Below, one piece after another: positions 8,662 to 18,377 of a stretch of 40,894 nucleotides of DNA. Source of the DNA: a virus. Location of the stretch: the IMG/VR virus record IMGVR_UViG_3300046171_000181, positions 1-40,894 of that record. One strand, written 5' to 3'. The position numbers were made by a program, and so were the translations under genes. The notes beneath the pieces are model-generated. The model was not told the DNA's origin and did no database searches. It saw only the letters and a program-made list of their open reading frames with translations. Positions within the stretch are counted from its first letter, which is position 1. Every line of letters starts with the position of its first letter.

Positions 8662-10083
8662 ATGGCAACAGCAACATTTTCATTGCCTACTGATCTTACT
8701 CCTTACGCGAGTAAATCAGTATTGGCATCAAACTATTTAAATTTCCACGGAGCAAGTGGTAGCAACTGGTCACAACAATATTTACCAGAGCTATATGCTG
8801 AAGAAGTGGAAAAATATGGAAATAGATCTGTATCTTCATTTTTAAGAATGGTCGGGGCAGAAATGCCTATGGCTTCTGATCAAGTTATTTGGTCTGAGCA
8901 AGGAAGACTACACTTAGCTTATGAAGGTGCGTCTATTACAAATGCAGGTGTTATTACTATCGCAAGTAGTGGTACTCACGCTGTAAGAGTTGGTCAAACA
9001 ATTGTATTATCTGATAATCAAACTGCTCCAACTATTATCAAATGTTATGTATCAGCTATCGCTGGTGACAACACTACTTTAACAGTAATTCCTTATACAG
9101 GAGCTGCTACAGTGGGTGCTGTCTCAGGATTTGATACAGCAGACGACAATGGATCAAATACATGTTCATTCTTTGTTTATGGTTCTGAATTTAAGAAAGG
9201 TCAACCTGCTATGGACGGTTCAGTTACTCCAGAATTTGAGTCTTTTACTAATAAACCAATTATTTTAAAAGATAAATTTCAAATCTCTGGTTCTGATGCT
9301 GCTCAAATCGGTTGGGTTGAAGTTTCTGGTGAAGGCGGACAAAATGGATACTTATGGTATTTAAAAGCTGAAGGTGATACAAGAGTAAGATTCGAAGATT
9401 ATTTAGAAACATCAATGATTGAAGCAGAAAAATCTACTTCAGCTGGTGGTGTTGATTCAATCCTAGGAGCTAACTCAGGAACTGAAGGTTTATTCTCTGC
9501 ATTAGAAAATAGAGGTATCGTAGCTACTAACGCTTTCGATGCGGCTAGTGATGTAATTGCTGACTTTGATTTAATCTTAAAAGAATTAGACAAACAAGGG
9601 TCTATTGAAGAAAATATGTTATTCTTAGATAGAAGCTCAAATCTAATTTTAGATGACGGTCTTGGTGCAGTAAATGCAAACTTTAGTGGAGGTACATCTT
9701 TTGGTGTATTTGAAAATTCACAAGATATGGCTTTAAATTTAGGTTTTTCTGGATTTAGAAGAGGATCTTATGACTTTTATAAAACTGACTGGAAATACTT
9801 AAACAACAAGTCTACAAGAGGATTATTTGCAGACATTAAAGGTGTTTTAGTACCAGCTGGAACTTCATCTGTTTACGATCAAGTATTAGGATCTAACATT
9901 AGAAGACCTTTCTTACACGTAAGATATAGAGCTTCTGAAGCAGATGACAGAAAAATGAAATCTTGGATTACTGGTTCAGTAGGCGGAGCATCTACATCAG
10001 GTGATGACTTAATGAATGTTCATTATTTATCAGAAAGATGTTTAGTTACTCAAGCTGCTAACAACTTTGTATTGTTCAAGTAA
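8662..10083 (+). CDS. Major capsid protein
   Basis: The 473-residue product starts with MATATFSLPTDLTPYASKS and has an N-terminal arm. A long helix (residues ~240-265, FEDYLETSMIEAEKS region) resembles the spine helix of HK97-fold capsids. The C-terminal part has MKSWITGSVGG and a closing stretch NVHYLSERCLVTQAANNFVL. Position after portal and scaffold, length, low-charge Gly/Ser/Thr-rich composition and the strong downstream terminator all fit the most expressed virion gene. The insertion-bearing HK97-like layout and size recall crAss-like capsid proteins, but this relationship is only an impression. Confidence 0.88.
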   Translation: MATATFSLPTDLTPYASKSVLASNYLNFHGASGSNWSQQYLPELYAEEVEKYGNRSVSSFLRMVGAEMPMASDQVIWSEQGRLHLAYEGASITNAGVITIASSGTHAVRVGQTIVLSDNQTAPTIIKCYVSAIAGDNTTLTVIPYTGAATVGAVSGFDTADDNGSNTCSFFVYGSEFKKGQPAMDGSVTPEFESFTNKPIILKDKFQISGSDAAQIGWVEVSGEGGQNGYLWYLKAEGDTRVRFEDYLETSMIEAEKSTSAGGVDSILGANSGTEGLFSALENRGIVATNAFDAASDVIADFDLILKELDKQGSIEENMLFLDRSSNLILDDGLGAVNANFSGGTSFGVFENSQDMALNLGFSGFRRGSYDFYKTDWKYLNNKSTRGLFADIKGVLVPAGTSSVYDQVLGSNIRRPFLHVRYRASEADDRKMKSWITGSVGGASTSGDDLMNVHYLSERCLVTQAANNFVLFK

Positions 10084-10091
10084 TATTTATT

Positions 10092-10123
10092 AAAGGATTG
10101 GGCGCTTCGGCGTCCAGCCCTTT
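10092..10123 (+). terminator. Intrinsic terminator/attenuator after the capsid gene
   Basis: A 14-base-pair stem, with one mismatch and two G-U pairs, closes on a TTCG tetraloop and is followed by TATTTTAAC and further T-rich sequence. It begins 9 bases after the capsid stop. A UUCG loop is among the most stable RNA loops. It should end or reduce transcription downstream, giving excess capsid transcript, or protect the mRNA 3' end. Confidence 0.85.
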
Positions 10124-10150
10124 ATTTTAACATTTTTATTTTATTATATC

Positions 10151-10954
10151 ATGGCAAAAAAACAAAAAGCAGTGGTGGCTGCTGAAGAACCTATAATGGT
10201 TGCTCCACAAAAAAAGAACAAGTAGTTAAAAATACTTGGGAAAGAAAAGACAGACAATATTATTTATTAGGTGATAAACAACCTATTGTATATATATTAA
10301 AGTCAAAAGGAATAATGTGGTACGACGAAGAAAAAGGGTATGAAAGAGAAATCAAATATACACTAAATCAAAAAACACCATTTGTAGATGAATTTAAAGG
10401 TGAAGTAAGACTTGACCATATTGTATTTAGAGACGGCGTTTTAAATGTACCAAAAGAAAAAACAGTTTTACAACAAATTCTTTCAAATTATCATCCAGAA
10501 AAAAATCATTCATATGCAGAGCTTGATACAGAGGCTGTAGCAGGCAGATGATTTAGATACAATAAGTTTAGAATTTGAAGCATTAACAGCAGCAATGGAA
10601 ATGGATATTGAACACGCTGAAGCAATCGTAAGAACTGAAGTTGGCAGTAAAGTTTCAAAAATGACATCTAAAGAGTTAAAAAGAGACTTGCTTATTATGG
10701 CTAAACAAAATCCAGCTTTATTTTTAGAACTAGCGAATGATGATAACATCAATGTTAGAAATTTAGGAATCAAAGCAGTTGAAAATGGATTAATTATACT
10801 TTCACAAGATCAAAGAACATTTAAGTGGGCAAGTAGCGATAGAAAGTTATTTACAGTACCATTTGATGAAAACCCGTATTCAGCATTAGCTGCATGGTTT
10901 AAAACTGATGAAGGTATTGAAATTTATCAAACAATTGAAAAAAGACTAAAATAA
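10151..10954 (+). CDS. Conserved structural-region protein, frame broken by two single-base indels (restores to ~267 aa)
   Basis: Three open pieces join into one protein. The first, 10151-10225, begins MAKKQKAVVAAEEPIMVAPQ. The second ends at 10551 and contains KDRQYYLLGDKQPIVYIL and IVFRDGVLNVPKEKTVLQQI. The third runs to 10954 through DLDTISLEFEALTAAMEMDI. The first break is at the A7 run at about 10209-10215; one extra A, or a -1 slip on A AAA AAG, restores frame. The second is at GCAGGCAG near 10545, where one G is extra. The net length is divisible by three. The function is unknown; a head-completion or connector-associated role is inferred from its place between capsid and connector genes. 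A C-terminal sequence (NPALFLELANDDNINVRNLG) suggests a helical, possibly DNA- or capsid-binding domain. Confidence 0.7.
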
Positions 10955-10962
10955 GTCAGTAG

Positions 10963-10990
10963 TGGTTGAGCCGCTACGGCGGCTTAATCA
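10963..10990 (+). terminator. Hairpin with UACG loop, terminator or mRNA processing stem
   Basis: A 12-base-pair inverted repeat (two G-U pairs) closes on TACG, an UNCG-class stable tetraloop. It sits 8 bases after the preceding stop and 17 bases before the next ATG. The downstream sequence is A/T-rich but has no pure T run, so it may be a weak terminator or an mRNA-stabilising stem. This is the second UNCG hairpin within 0.9 kb. Confidence 0.6.
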
Positions 10991-11007
10991 TTATATAAAT
11001 TAAAATT

Positions 11008-11754
11008 ATGGCAATATCAGTTGATACAGTATACAAAACAGTATTATCAATATTAAATAAAGAATCGAGAGGTTTTTTAACACCTGAAGAATTTAATAAA
11101 ATAGGTTCTCAAGTTCAACTTGATATACTAGACCAACATTTTTACGATTATAATCGAGCAGTTATAAAGCACAATGCTGGAAGAGCTGTAGAAGATTATG
11201 GAGATATACCAGAAAAAATTGAACAAAAAATAGATCCCTTTTTTGCACAATCTGATATTACTTTAACAAACGGTATTGGTACTTTACCTACTGATTTATA
11301 TAAAACTATAAATATTAGTATAACTAATAAAACTATTCAATTAGAAAAAGTAAATAAAAAAAGTTTATCTTATTTATTATCTTCTCCTTTAACAAAACCT
11401 ACAACATCATTTCCTGTATATTATCAGAGAGCTACAGATATTATAGTAGAACCGGCATTATCAGATGGTAGTTGGACATTAGGTAATTTACTTATTGAAT
11501 ATATAAAAACACCTGCTGATCCAGTGTGGGCATACGAAAAAAATGCTATTACGGGTGCATTAACATTTTCAACAAGTACAGGCGGAAATGTAATACCTAC
11601 AAGTGGTAAAGTAGATTTTACCTTACATGATTCAGATAAAGTCCAATTAATATTAGGTATATTAAAATATGCTGGATTAATAATAGCTGATACTACAATA
11701 GTGCAAGCTGCGGCTCAAGAAGAAAATAAGACAATACAACTAGAAAATTCATAA
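11008..11754 (+). CDS. Head-tail connector/ring protein, 248 aa
   Basis: The protein opens with VDTVYKTVLSILNKESRGF and a helix-rich N-terminal part, then moves to beta segments (TLTNGIGTLPTDLYKTINIS) and ends in helices with VQLILGILKYAGLII. The helix-strand-helix layout and place just downstream of the capsid module resemble the ring (adaptor) proteins of podovirus-like tails, including those of crAss-like phages. It should bind under the portal. The next gene starts 3 bases after the stop, so the two are likely co-translated and partners in the same ring complex. Confidence 0.65.
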   Translation: MAISVDTVYKTVLSILNKESRGFLTPEEFNKIGSQVQLDILDQHFYDYNRAVIKHNAGRAVEDYGDIPEKIEQKIDPFFAQSDITLTNGIGTLPTDLYKTINISITNKTIQLEKVNKKSLSYLLSSPLTKPTTSFPVYYQRATDIIVEPALSDGSWTLGNLLIEYIKTPADPVWAYEKNAITGALTFSTSTGGNVIPTSGKVDFTLHDSDKVQLILGILKYAGLIIADTTIVQAAAQEENKTIQLENS

Positions 11755-11757
11755 TAA

Positions 11758-12858
11758 ATGGCATTTATAACGGAAACAGCATATCAGTATTATAATACTA
11801 GTCAAAAGTTTACAGCAACAGCTAATCAAACAAATTTTACATTAACGTTTGATCCGTTACCAACAGCTAAAAGTAAATTTTTAATATTTATTAATAGTTC
11901 AGAAATTGATGACGATCTATATTCATATAATAATAGCACAGGTGTAATTACATTTAGTTCAGGAAGAACAGTAGGCGATATTGTAATAGTAAAACTTAAG
12001 GAACAAAAATTAGGTAGTTATAGATATATACCATTGGCTGATATTATAAATAATTATATAATTGCATATGTTGGAGATGGTAAATTAATAAATGCAACAA
12101 AAAGAAGTGATGTATTATTTCATGCTAAAAGAGGTATACAAGAATTTAGCTATGATATTTCAAGAATTGAAAAAATACAAGAAATAGAAGTTGGCACAAG
12201 TTTATCAGTGCCGATGCCACAGGACTATGTGCATTATGTTAGAATATCGCATGTTGATGAAGCTGGTATTGAACATATAATATATCCTGCTAGATATACA
12301 TCTAAACCATCACAATCAATATTACAAGATAGTGATTATAATTATTTATACGATAATGATGATAGTTTACTAACAGGCACGCCCGTTACAGATACAAGAT
12401 TTCAAGCATTTGATGTTAAAAATATAAACGGTGCAGTTTCAAATGAAGATGTTAGTTATGATGCAGATAGAAACAGCGAAAGAATTATAGAGTTTGGTAA
12501 AAGATTTGGATTAGAACCAGAAATTGCGCAAAAAAATGGTGTATTTATTATTGATGAAGCAAATGGAAGTATCGGTTTTAGTTCTGATTTAGCTGAAAAA
12601 GTAATTACAATAAAATATGTATCTGATGGCATGGGAACTGATGCTGAAATGAAAGTGCATAAATTTGCTGAGGATGCAATATATAAATATATAACTTATG
12701 GTATTGCAAGCGCAAAAGCAAACTTTCCAGAATATATAATAAATAGATTTAGAAGAGAAAGAAGAGCAGCAATGCGAAACGCGAAGTTAAGATTATCTAG
12801 TTTAAAAATAGGTGAGCTTACACAAGTTATGAGAGGAAAAGCTAAAACAATTAAATAA
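11758..12858 (+). CDS. Tail tube/ring protein with N-terminal T7-fibre-like beta domain, 366 aa
   Basis: Residues ~10-85 form a small beta domain (TANQTNFTLTFDPLP, then GVITFSSGRTVGDIVIVKL) that resembles the N-terminal attachment domains of T7-type fibres. Residues ~90-366 carry IPLADIINNYIIAYVGDGK, a motif-rich helical region and VPMPQDYVHYVRISHVD, typical of long conserved tail proteins in podovirus-like phages of Bacteroidota. The C-terminus is very basic (FRRERRAAMRNAKLRL). It is probably a connector or upper tail-ring protein to which the fibres or muzzle attach. The assignment rests on architecture and gene order, not a diagnostic motif. Confidence 0.65.
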   Translation: MAFITETAYQYYNTSQKFTATANQTNFTLTFDPLPTAKSKFLIFINSSEIDDDLYSYNNSTGVITFSSGRTVGDIVIVKLKEQKLGSYRYIPLADIINNYIIAYVGDGKLINATKRSDVLFHAKRGIQEFSYDISRIEKIQEIEVGTSLSVPMPQDYVHYVRISHVDEAGIEHIIYPARYTSKPSQSILQDSDYNYLYDNDDSLLTGTPVTDTRFQAFDVKNINGAVSNEDVSYDADRNSERIIEFGKRFGLEPEIAQKNGVFIIDEANGSIGFSSDLAEKVITIKYVSDGMGTDAEMKVHKFAEDAIYKYITYGIASAKANFPEYIINRFRRERRAAMRNAKLRLSSLKIGELTQVMRGKAKTIK

Positions 12859-12864
12859 TAATAC

Positions 12865-15800
12865 ATGCCAGAAATTAAAAACAATTTTCTTCAAGGTAAA
12901 ATGAATAAAGACCTTGATGATAGATTATTACCTAACGGCCAGTATAGAGATGCACAAAATATACAAATATCTAAATCTGAAAATTCTGATGTAGGTGCTG
13001 TTCAGAATATTAAAGGAAATAATTATGCGTATAATGCTACTCCTCTTAACTTAGCTTCTGGTGTTGAAACAATCGGCTATTATAAAGTTTCTTTAACTGG
13101 TGAAATATTTTGGTTTGTAACAAATTTTACAGGTAATGATACTGTAAGTTCTAAGGATATGTTATACGCCACAGAAAGCATAAATGGTATTGATACTGTT
13201 TGTGCTATATATTATTGGAATGCAAATCAACCAAATACTCCTCCGCAAGCTATAATCAATAGCTTTAGATTGAATTTTTCAAAAAATCATCCCATACTAC
13301 ATGTTAATTTAATTGATAATCTATTATTTTGGACAGATAATTATAATCAGCCAAGAAGAATAAATTTAAGACAAGCAACAGGACAGGCTATTGGCACCTT
13401 TTATATTGATGATAATTATTTAGAAGATAAAATTAGTGTTGCACAATATTCTCCCCCATCAGCACCTAAAGTTACTATGAGCGCCGAAAGTAGCTCTGAT
13501 GTAGATAGTTTACATATAAGAGATAAATTTGTAAAAATTTGCATATAGGTTTCAATATGAAAATAACGAATATTCGTTAATGTCTCCATTTACACAAACT
13601 TGTTTTCATCCTGGTAAAGGTAAAAAATTTTAATAATGCAACTTTTGTTGCGGACGACGCAGGCATGTTATCATCTGCAGATGAAAGTAATGCTGTAAAA
13701 GAAACAATAGTAGAGTCAATGCAGAATCTAGCTAATAGAATTGCTTTATTTATTGATTTACCTTGTAATATTGATAAATCAAATGTTGGCGCGTGTGATG
13801 CAAATGGAATACTAACTGGTACTAGTCACAATATAGATAATCCTAATCCTAATGGCTCAATATCTGATGGTGATATTTTATTAACTGCTAAAGGTGATGA
13901 ATATATTGTAAATGGTGGAAATAAAACAACAACATTAACTACAAGTACTAGTGTTTCACCATCAATTATTAACGATACAAGATTATATTTTTTTAATAAT
14001 GTAGCTGATTATGATGATAAAATGCAAATTAAAAAAATACAAATATTATATTCTGAATCAGATAGCGCTGCTTTAAAAGTTGTAGAAACTTTAAATTTTA
14101 ATGAAATTAAAAGTGATATAACACATAGAGTTGAGCCTATATCTAACAATATTGGTAAATTAATATATGGTTATAAATATATATATAATTCAATAAAACC
14201 TATACAAACTTTACCAGAATCTGAATTAATTAGAGTTTCAGATGTTATACCTGTAAAAGCTCATGCGCAAGAAGTAAGTGGGAATAGAGTTATTTATGGT
14301 AATTTTAAACAAAATAGATCATTAGATACCGCTGTTAATAAAAGTTCATTTTTAATAACAAATGGTGATCAAACAAAATTTAATGATCAATATTTATTAT
14401 CTTCAGTAAAATCAAATAGAGAATATTCTGTTGGCTTAGTTTTATCTGATAGATATGGAAGACAATCAACAGTATTTTTGCCAACAACTAGTACTACATT
14501 TGTAGATCCTAAAACAGGAACTGTTACAAATGGAGCAAGTTCTTGGACGCATTCCGCACTAAAAGTTACTTTTAATAATACAATAGGTGATCCTTATCAA
14601 GTAGATACAAATCCATTAGGTTGGTATTCCTATAAAGTTGTAATTAAGCAATCAGAGCAAGAATATTATAATGTATATGCTCCAACAATAGTTGATAATA
14701 TACCTTCAGGAAATGTAAGATCATGGCTAGTGTTACATGGAGACAATGTAAATAAAGTGCCTAGAGATGTTACTGACGTTAATACCGAAACAGGTACTCA
14801 AGGTTCACAGACTAGACTATTGCCTAAAATATTAGATTTAAACGGTACACAAACACAACAATCAGGAAATTCATTTGTTGATGTTATTTCAATTGGAAAT
14901 AAAGAAGAACAGGGGTTTGGTTCAAATAGTATTGATGATTTTTATTTAAATGAAAAAGGACCATTGTTAGCTGAATTACCAGATGGATACGGAAGAAACA
15001 ATATTCCTAATACTACTTTTAATAATTTAGTTGTATTAGAAACCGATCCTTTTAAATCTGCTTTAGATATTTATTATGAAACTTCAACAGCTGGTTTGGT
15101 TTCACATTTAAATGCTGCTATAACAGAAACATTAGGTGTTGTACCTGCAAGTATAACTTTATCAGCTTCGTCTTTTGCAGAAGCAACAGCAAGCGGTAAT
15201 ACTGTAGCTGCAATAACATCAACAGATACAAATAGTAATCCTGTAAATACACCAACTTATAGTATTATATCTATAACAGATGCAAATGGAACAAATAGAT
15301 CAGGCGCGTTTACAATAAGCGGAAGTAATTTATTAACCGGCGAAGCATTTGAATTTACAAATACAAATACAGATGATTATACTATAAGAATAAAAGTTAC
15401 AGACAACAGTGGAAATACTTTAACGCAAGATAAATCTATATCCGTTACAAATAGTAATCCAACAATAAATGTAGGTATTGCTTTAACTATACCAGCGTCT
15501 ACAATATCTGGAACAGCAATTAGAACAATAACAGGTACAAACGGAAGTGCTAAAACAAGTGCAAATACAAATAATTTAACATTTTCTATTACAAATGGTA
15601 ATAGTGCTGGTAAATTTAGTATAAATGCTTCTACAGGAGTACTAAGTACAGCTTCTAGTGTAACATCAGGTGATTCTTATACGTTAACAATTCAAGTATC
15701 AGATGTTGGGAATGCTACAGCGTCAGATACTTTAAGTATAACTATTGGCTCTGCATCAAGAACAGCTTTTTGGAGAAGCAATAGCGGTTACACATTTGCG

Positions 15801-16064
15801 TCTACCGCGGTAGACGCACCAACTCTTGTGCAAGTTTATTTTGAAAATACAAGTGGTAATCCTGCTGGTAATTTACCTGAAATAGGAGATACTGTATACG
15901 ATTCAGCAACAGGAATAGGTAAATTTGATAGCGGTGCCGCTACAAATGGAACAGGTGGATATTGGCATTCCATGTGTGGACCTTCATACTGCCAACAGGA
16001 AGAAGCATTATTTGTATTTAAAACAACCAATAGTGGTGTTGTTGTAGCAAAACAAACAGGTTAA
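12865..16064 (+). CDS. Large tail (muzzle/stabilisation-like) protein with cadherin-like insert, broken by two single-base insertions (restores to ~1,065 aa)
   Basis: Two open pieces, 12865-13548 and 13665-16064, join when one A is removed near 13531 and one A near 13623. The gap then reads on as FAYRFQYENNEYSLMSPFTQ, then HPGKGKNFNNATFV, with no stop. The N-terminus, with MNKDLDDRLLPNGQYRDAQN, is the signature of tail-hub/muzzle beta-propeller proteins in podovirus-like and crAss-like phages. Restored residues from about 770 onward (nt ~15140-15750) form two tandem Ig/cadherin-like repeats rich in Thr/Ser/Asn (ITLSASSFAEATASGNTVAA, and SINASTGVLSTASSVTSGDS). These repeats are likely surface-exposed and could bind carbohydrates or host. 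The end has CGPSYC. The next gene appears to continue the same tail structure. Confidence 0.75.
15797..15818. repeat. Perfect 22-bp palindrome inside the muzzle gene
   Basis: The two 11-base arms are exact inverted copies meeting at CCGCGG. The palindrome is much richer in G/C than the surrounding ~30% GC sequence and encodes FASTAVDAP in frame. As RNA it would form a stem with no room for a loop, or as DNA a cruciform or dimer-binding site. It is unexplained by any feature nearby. Confidence 0.75.
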
Positions 16065-16095
16065 AATAACAATAAAAAATGTAATAATTTATAAT

Positions 16096-17352
16096 ATGGC
16101 TTATACAATTGAAGTTCAATTCTTTAATACATTTATTTTAAGATCAGAAACTACAGATACTTTGTATGTAGAAGAAGCAAGAATAAAAGGTGGTTATAAT
16201 GAACCATTTGTAAGTATTGGGCCTAAAGCGCATTTAGTAGATGATACATATGCTGAAACAACAAGAGAAAATGCTTTAATATATTCTGGCATTTATAATT
16301 CTAGAACAGATATAAATAGGACAAATGTATTTAGTGCAGGCGAACCTATAACAAGAGCGGTAGATCCTGCAAATGGGAGTATACAAAGACTGCATGCTGA
16401 AGACACTAATTTAAATATATTACAAGAGGATAAAGTAAGCTACGCGTTAATTGATAAAGACGCATTATTTACAGCAGAAGGAGGGCAGCTAACAGCGTCA
16501 GGTGCAGCTGTTATTGGTCAAGTAATACCTTATTTAGGAAAATATGGTATTAGTAAAAATCCAGAAAGCTTTGCTTTTAAAGGTGGTAGAAAATATTTTG
16601 CTGATAAAAATAGAGGAGCAATACTTAGATTATCAAGAGATGGTATTACTGAAATATCAGCAAATGGTATGAGGGATTATTTTAGAGATAACCTTAAAAA
16701 CGTAACTAAGATAGTTGGTGGTTATGATGATCATTCTGAAGAGTATGTTGTTTCATTGCAAGGCCCTACAGATGAAATTACAGATGGTTATGATACTTTA
16801 GTTTTTGATGAAAGTGTTAGGGGCTGGGTAAGTTTTTATACATATAAACCAGATTTTGTTTTTAGTTTAAATAAAGATTTTTATAGTTTAAATAGCAATA
16901 ATTTATGGAAACATTATAGTGATGATGTTGATTATAATAATTTTTATTTAAATAATAATACATTTACACCTTCTCATATAACTTTTTTAGCTAATGCAGA
17001 ACCTTCTTTTGTTAAAAACTTTAATAGTATAAATTACGAGGGTGATAGTAATTGGTCTATGGAATCATCCATTACAGATTTAAATATACAATCTTATAAA
17101 ATATCTGGTTCAGATGATACAACTTTATCTGGAGATATAATACCACAATTTGTTAAAAAAGAAAATAAATATTATTCTCAATTAATGAACAAAGATACAA
17201 GTGATGGCGACGGGCAGATTACAGGAGACGGCGGATTACAGTTTAGTACATCGGGTTTAAAAGGATTTTTTACAACAGTAAAAATGGAAAATAGAGCCAC
17301 TACAGGTGTTGAATTATTTACTGTATCGCATAACATAACAAAATCAAGTTAA
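16096..17352 (+). CDS. Beta-rich tail protein (second tail/muzzle component), 418 aa
   Basis: The sequence begins MAYTIEVQFFNTFILRSETT and contains VSIGPKAHLVDDTYAETTRE, ALIYSGIYNSRTDINRTNVF and NPESFAFKGGRKYFADKNRG. These segments normally belong to the C-terminal half of long muzzle/hub proteins of related phages. Here they form a separate gene after the cadherin-bearing protein. One possibility is that an ancestral hub gene was split by insertion of the Ig-like module. The content is mostly beta strands with many Asn/Asp/Gly turns, as in a propeller or distal tail structure. No enzyme motif is visible. Confidence 0.65.
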   Translation: MAYTIEVQFFNTFILRSETTDTLYVEEARIKGGYNEPFVSIGPKAHLVDDTYAETTRENALIYSGIYNSRTDINRTNVFSAGEPITRAVDPANGSIQRLHAEDTNLNILQEDKVSYALIDKDALFTAEGGQLTASGAAVIGQVIPYLGKYGISKNPESFAFKGGRKYFADKNRGAILRLSRDGITEISANGMRDYFRDNLKNVTKIVGGYDDHSEEYVVSLQGPTDEITDGYDTLVFDESVRGWVSFYTYKPDFVFSLNKDFYSLNSNNLWKHYSDDVDYNNFYLNNNTFTPSHITFLANAEPSFVKNFNSINYEGDSNWSMESSITDLNIQSYKISGSDDTTLSGDIIPQFVKKENKYYSQLMNKDTSDGDGQITGDGGLQFSTSGLKGFFTTVKMENRATTGVELFTVSHNITKSS

Positions 17353-17751
17353 ATGAAATTAAATATTCGTAGACTCAATGATGAGGACTACAGCACATTA
17401 GTAAAATGGTGGGATGCATGGCCAAAATGGCAAGCACCTCCTAAAACTTTTTTACCAGACACTGGTTTTATAGTTGAAAAAAACAATATTGGTATAGTAG
17501 CAGGTTATGTATATATGACTAACTCTAAGGCTGCTTTACTTGAATGGATAGTATCTAATCCAGAATACAGAGAAAGCGACAGAAAAGACGCGATAACGCT
17601 TTTAATTCAAGCCGTAGAGCGTGTTTTAACTGATCAAGGTATAAAACACGTATTTACAATAGGTCGTCACAAAAGTTTAATAAACTTACACAAAAAATTA
17701 GGATGGTTAGTTGACGAAAAACCATCGTACGAAATAATAAAAAATTTATAA
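17353..17751 (+). CDS. GNAT-family N-acetyltransferase-like protein, 132 aa
   Basis: The length and order of elements fit the GNAT fold: an N-terminal MKLNIRRLNDEDYSTLVKWW, a central beta strand (GIVAGYVYMTNSKAALLEWI) followed by NPEYRESDRKDAITLLIQAV, then HVFTIGRHKSLINLHKKLGW near the acceptor side. The classic Q/R-x-x-G-x-G/A acetyl-CoA loop is not obvious, with a YRESDRKDA segment in its place. The gene starts directly after the preceding tail protein and ends 3 bases before the next virion gene. Such acetyltransferases occur inside tail gene clusters of marine phages; the substrate, possibly a virion or host protein, is unknown. Confidence 0.75.
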   Translation: MKLNIRRLNDEDYSTLVKWWDAWPKWQAPPKTFLPDTGFIVEKNNIGIVAGYVYMTNSKAALLEWIVSNPEYRESDRKDAITLLIQAVERVLTDQGIKHVFTIGRHKSLINLHKKLGWLVDEKPSYEIIKNL

Positions 17752-17754
17752 CAA

Positions 17755-18349
17755 ATGGCAATATTCAGTGCAATAGCTGCGGGCAAAGCAAGAAAGCAAC
17801 AGGGCAAAGCTCAGGATGCATTAAATAAACTTGTTAAAGATAGGCAGCCTATAATAAACCCTTATGAAAATGTAACTGATTTAAGCAACATGGTAAGTAA
17901 TCCATTTGCTAATTTACAAGTTGCAACTAAAGCAGCTGAAATGCAAGCTGAAGAAACTGATATATCTTTAGCAAATACATTAGATACATTAAGAGCTACA
18001 GGCGCTGGGCGCAAGTGGAGCAACAGCATTAGCGCAAGCAGCGCTAAGAGGTAAAATGAGTGTTAGTTCTACAATAGAACAACAAGAAGCACAAAATGCT
18101 AGATTAAGAGCACAAGGAGAACAGTTTGCTCAACAACAAAGAATAGCTCAAGCTGAAAGAATACAAGAAGCTGATATATTAGGTAAAACATTCCAATTTC
18201 AAGCTCGAGAACAAAGAAATGTTGCTGATTTGTCTAGGCAAGCTAATTTAGTACAACAATTTGGGCAACAAAGAGCTGATGCTTTAGGCGCAATGGGAGC
18301 TAATACAGTGAGCGCAGCTCAAGCCGCAGCCACTGCTTTTGGCGGATAA
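17755..18349 (+). CDS. Internal virion protein (T7 gp14-like position), frame broken by one single-base insertion (restores to ~197 aa)
   Basis: The pieces 17755-18054 and 18056-18349 join when one G of the GGG at ~18008 is removed. The restored junction reads through TGAGASGATALAQAALRGKM and on to the second piece, with no stop. The protein is Ala/Gln-rich and helical, with an N-terminal MAIFSAIAAGKARKQQGKA and a C-terminal ADALGAMGANTVSAAQAAAT. This composition is typical of small ejection (internal core) proteins that exit with the DNA. It precedes the other large internal proteins, matching T7-like gene order. Confidence 0.7.
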
Positions 18350-18377
18350 TAAAATTAAAAATTAAACAAATATAACT

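Noticed and set aside
10084-10150. Possible additional gene between capsid and next gene
   Set aside because: The interval holds only the terminator hairpin and an A/T-rich leader.
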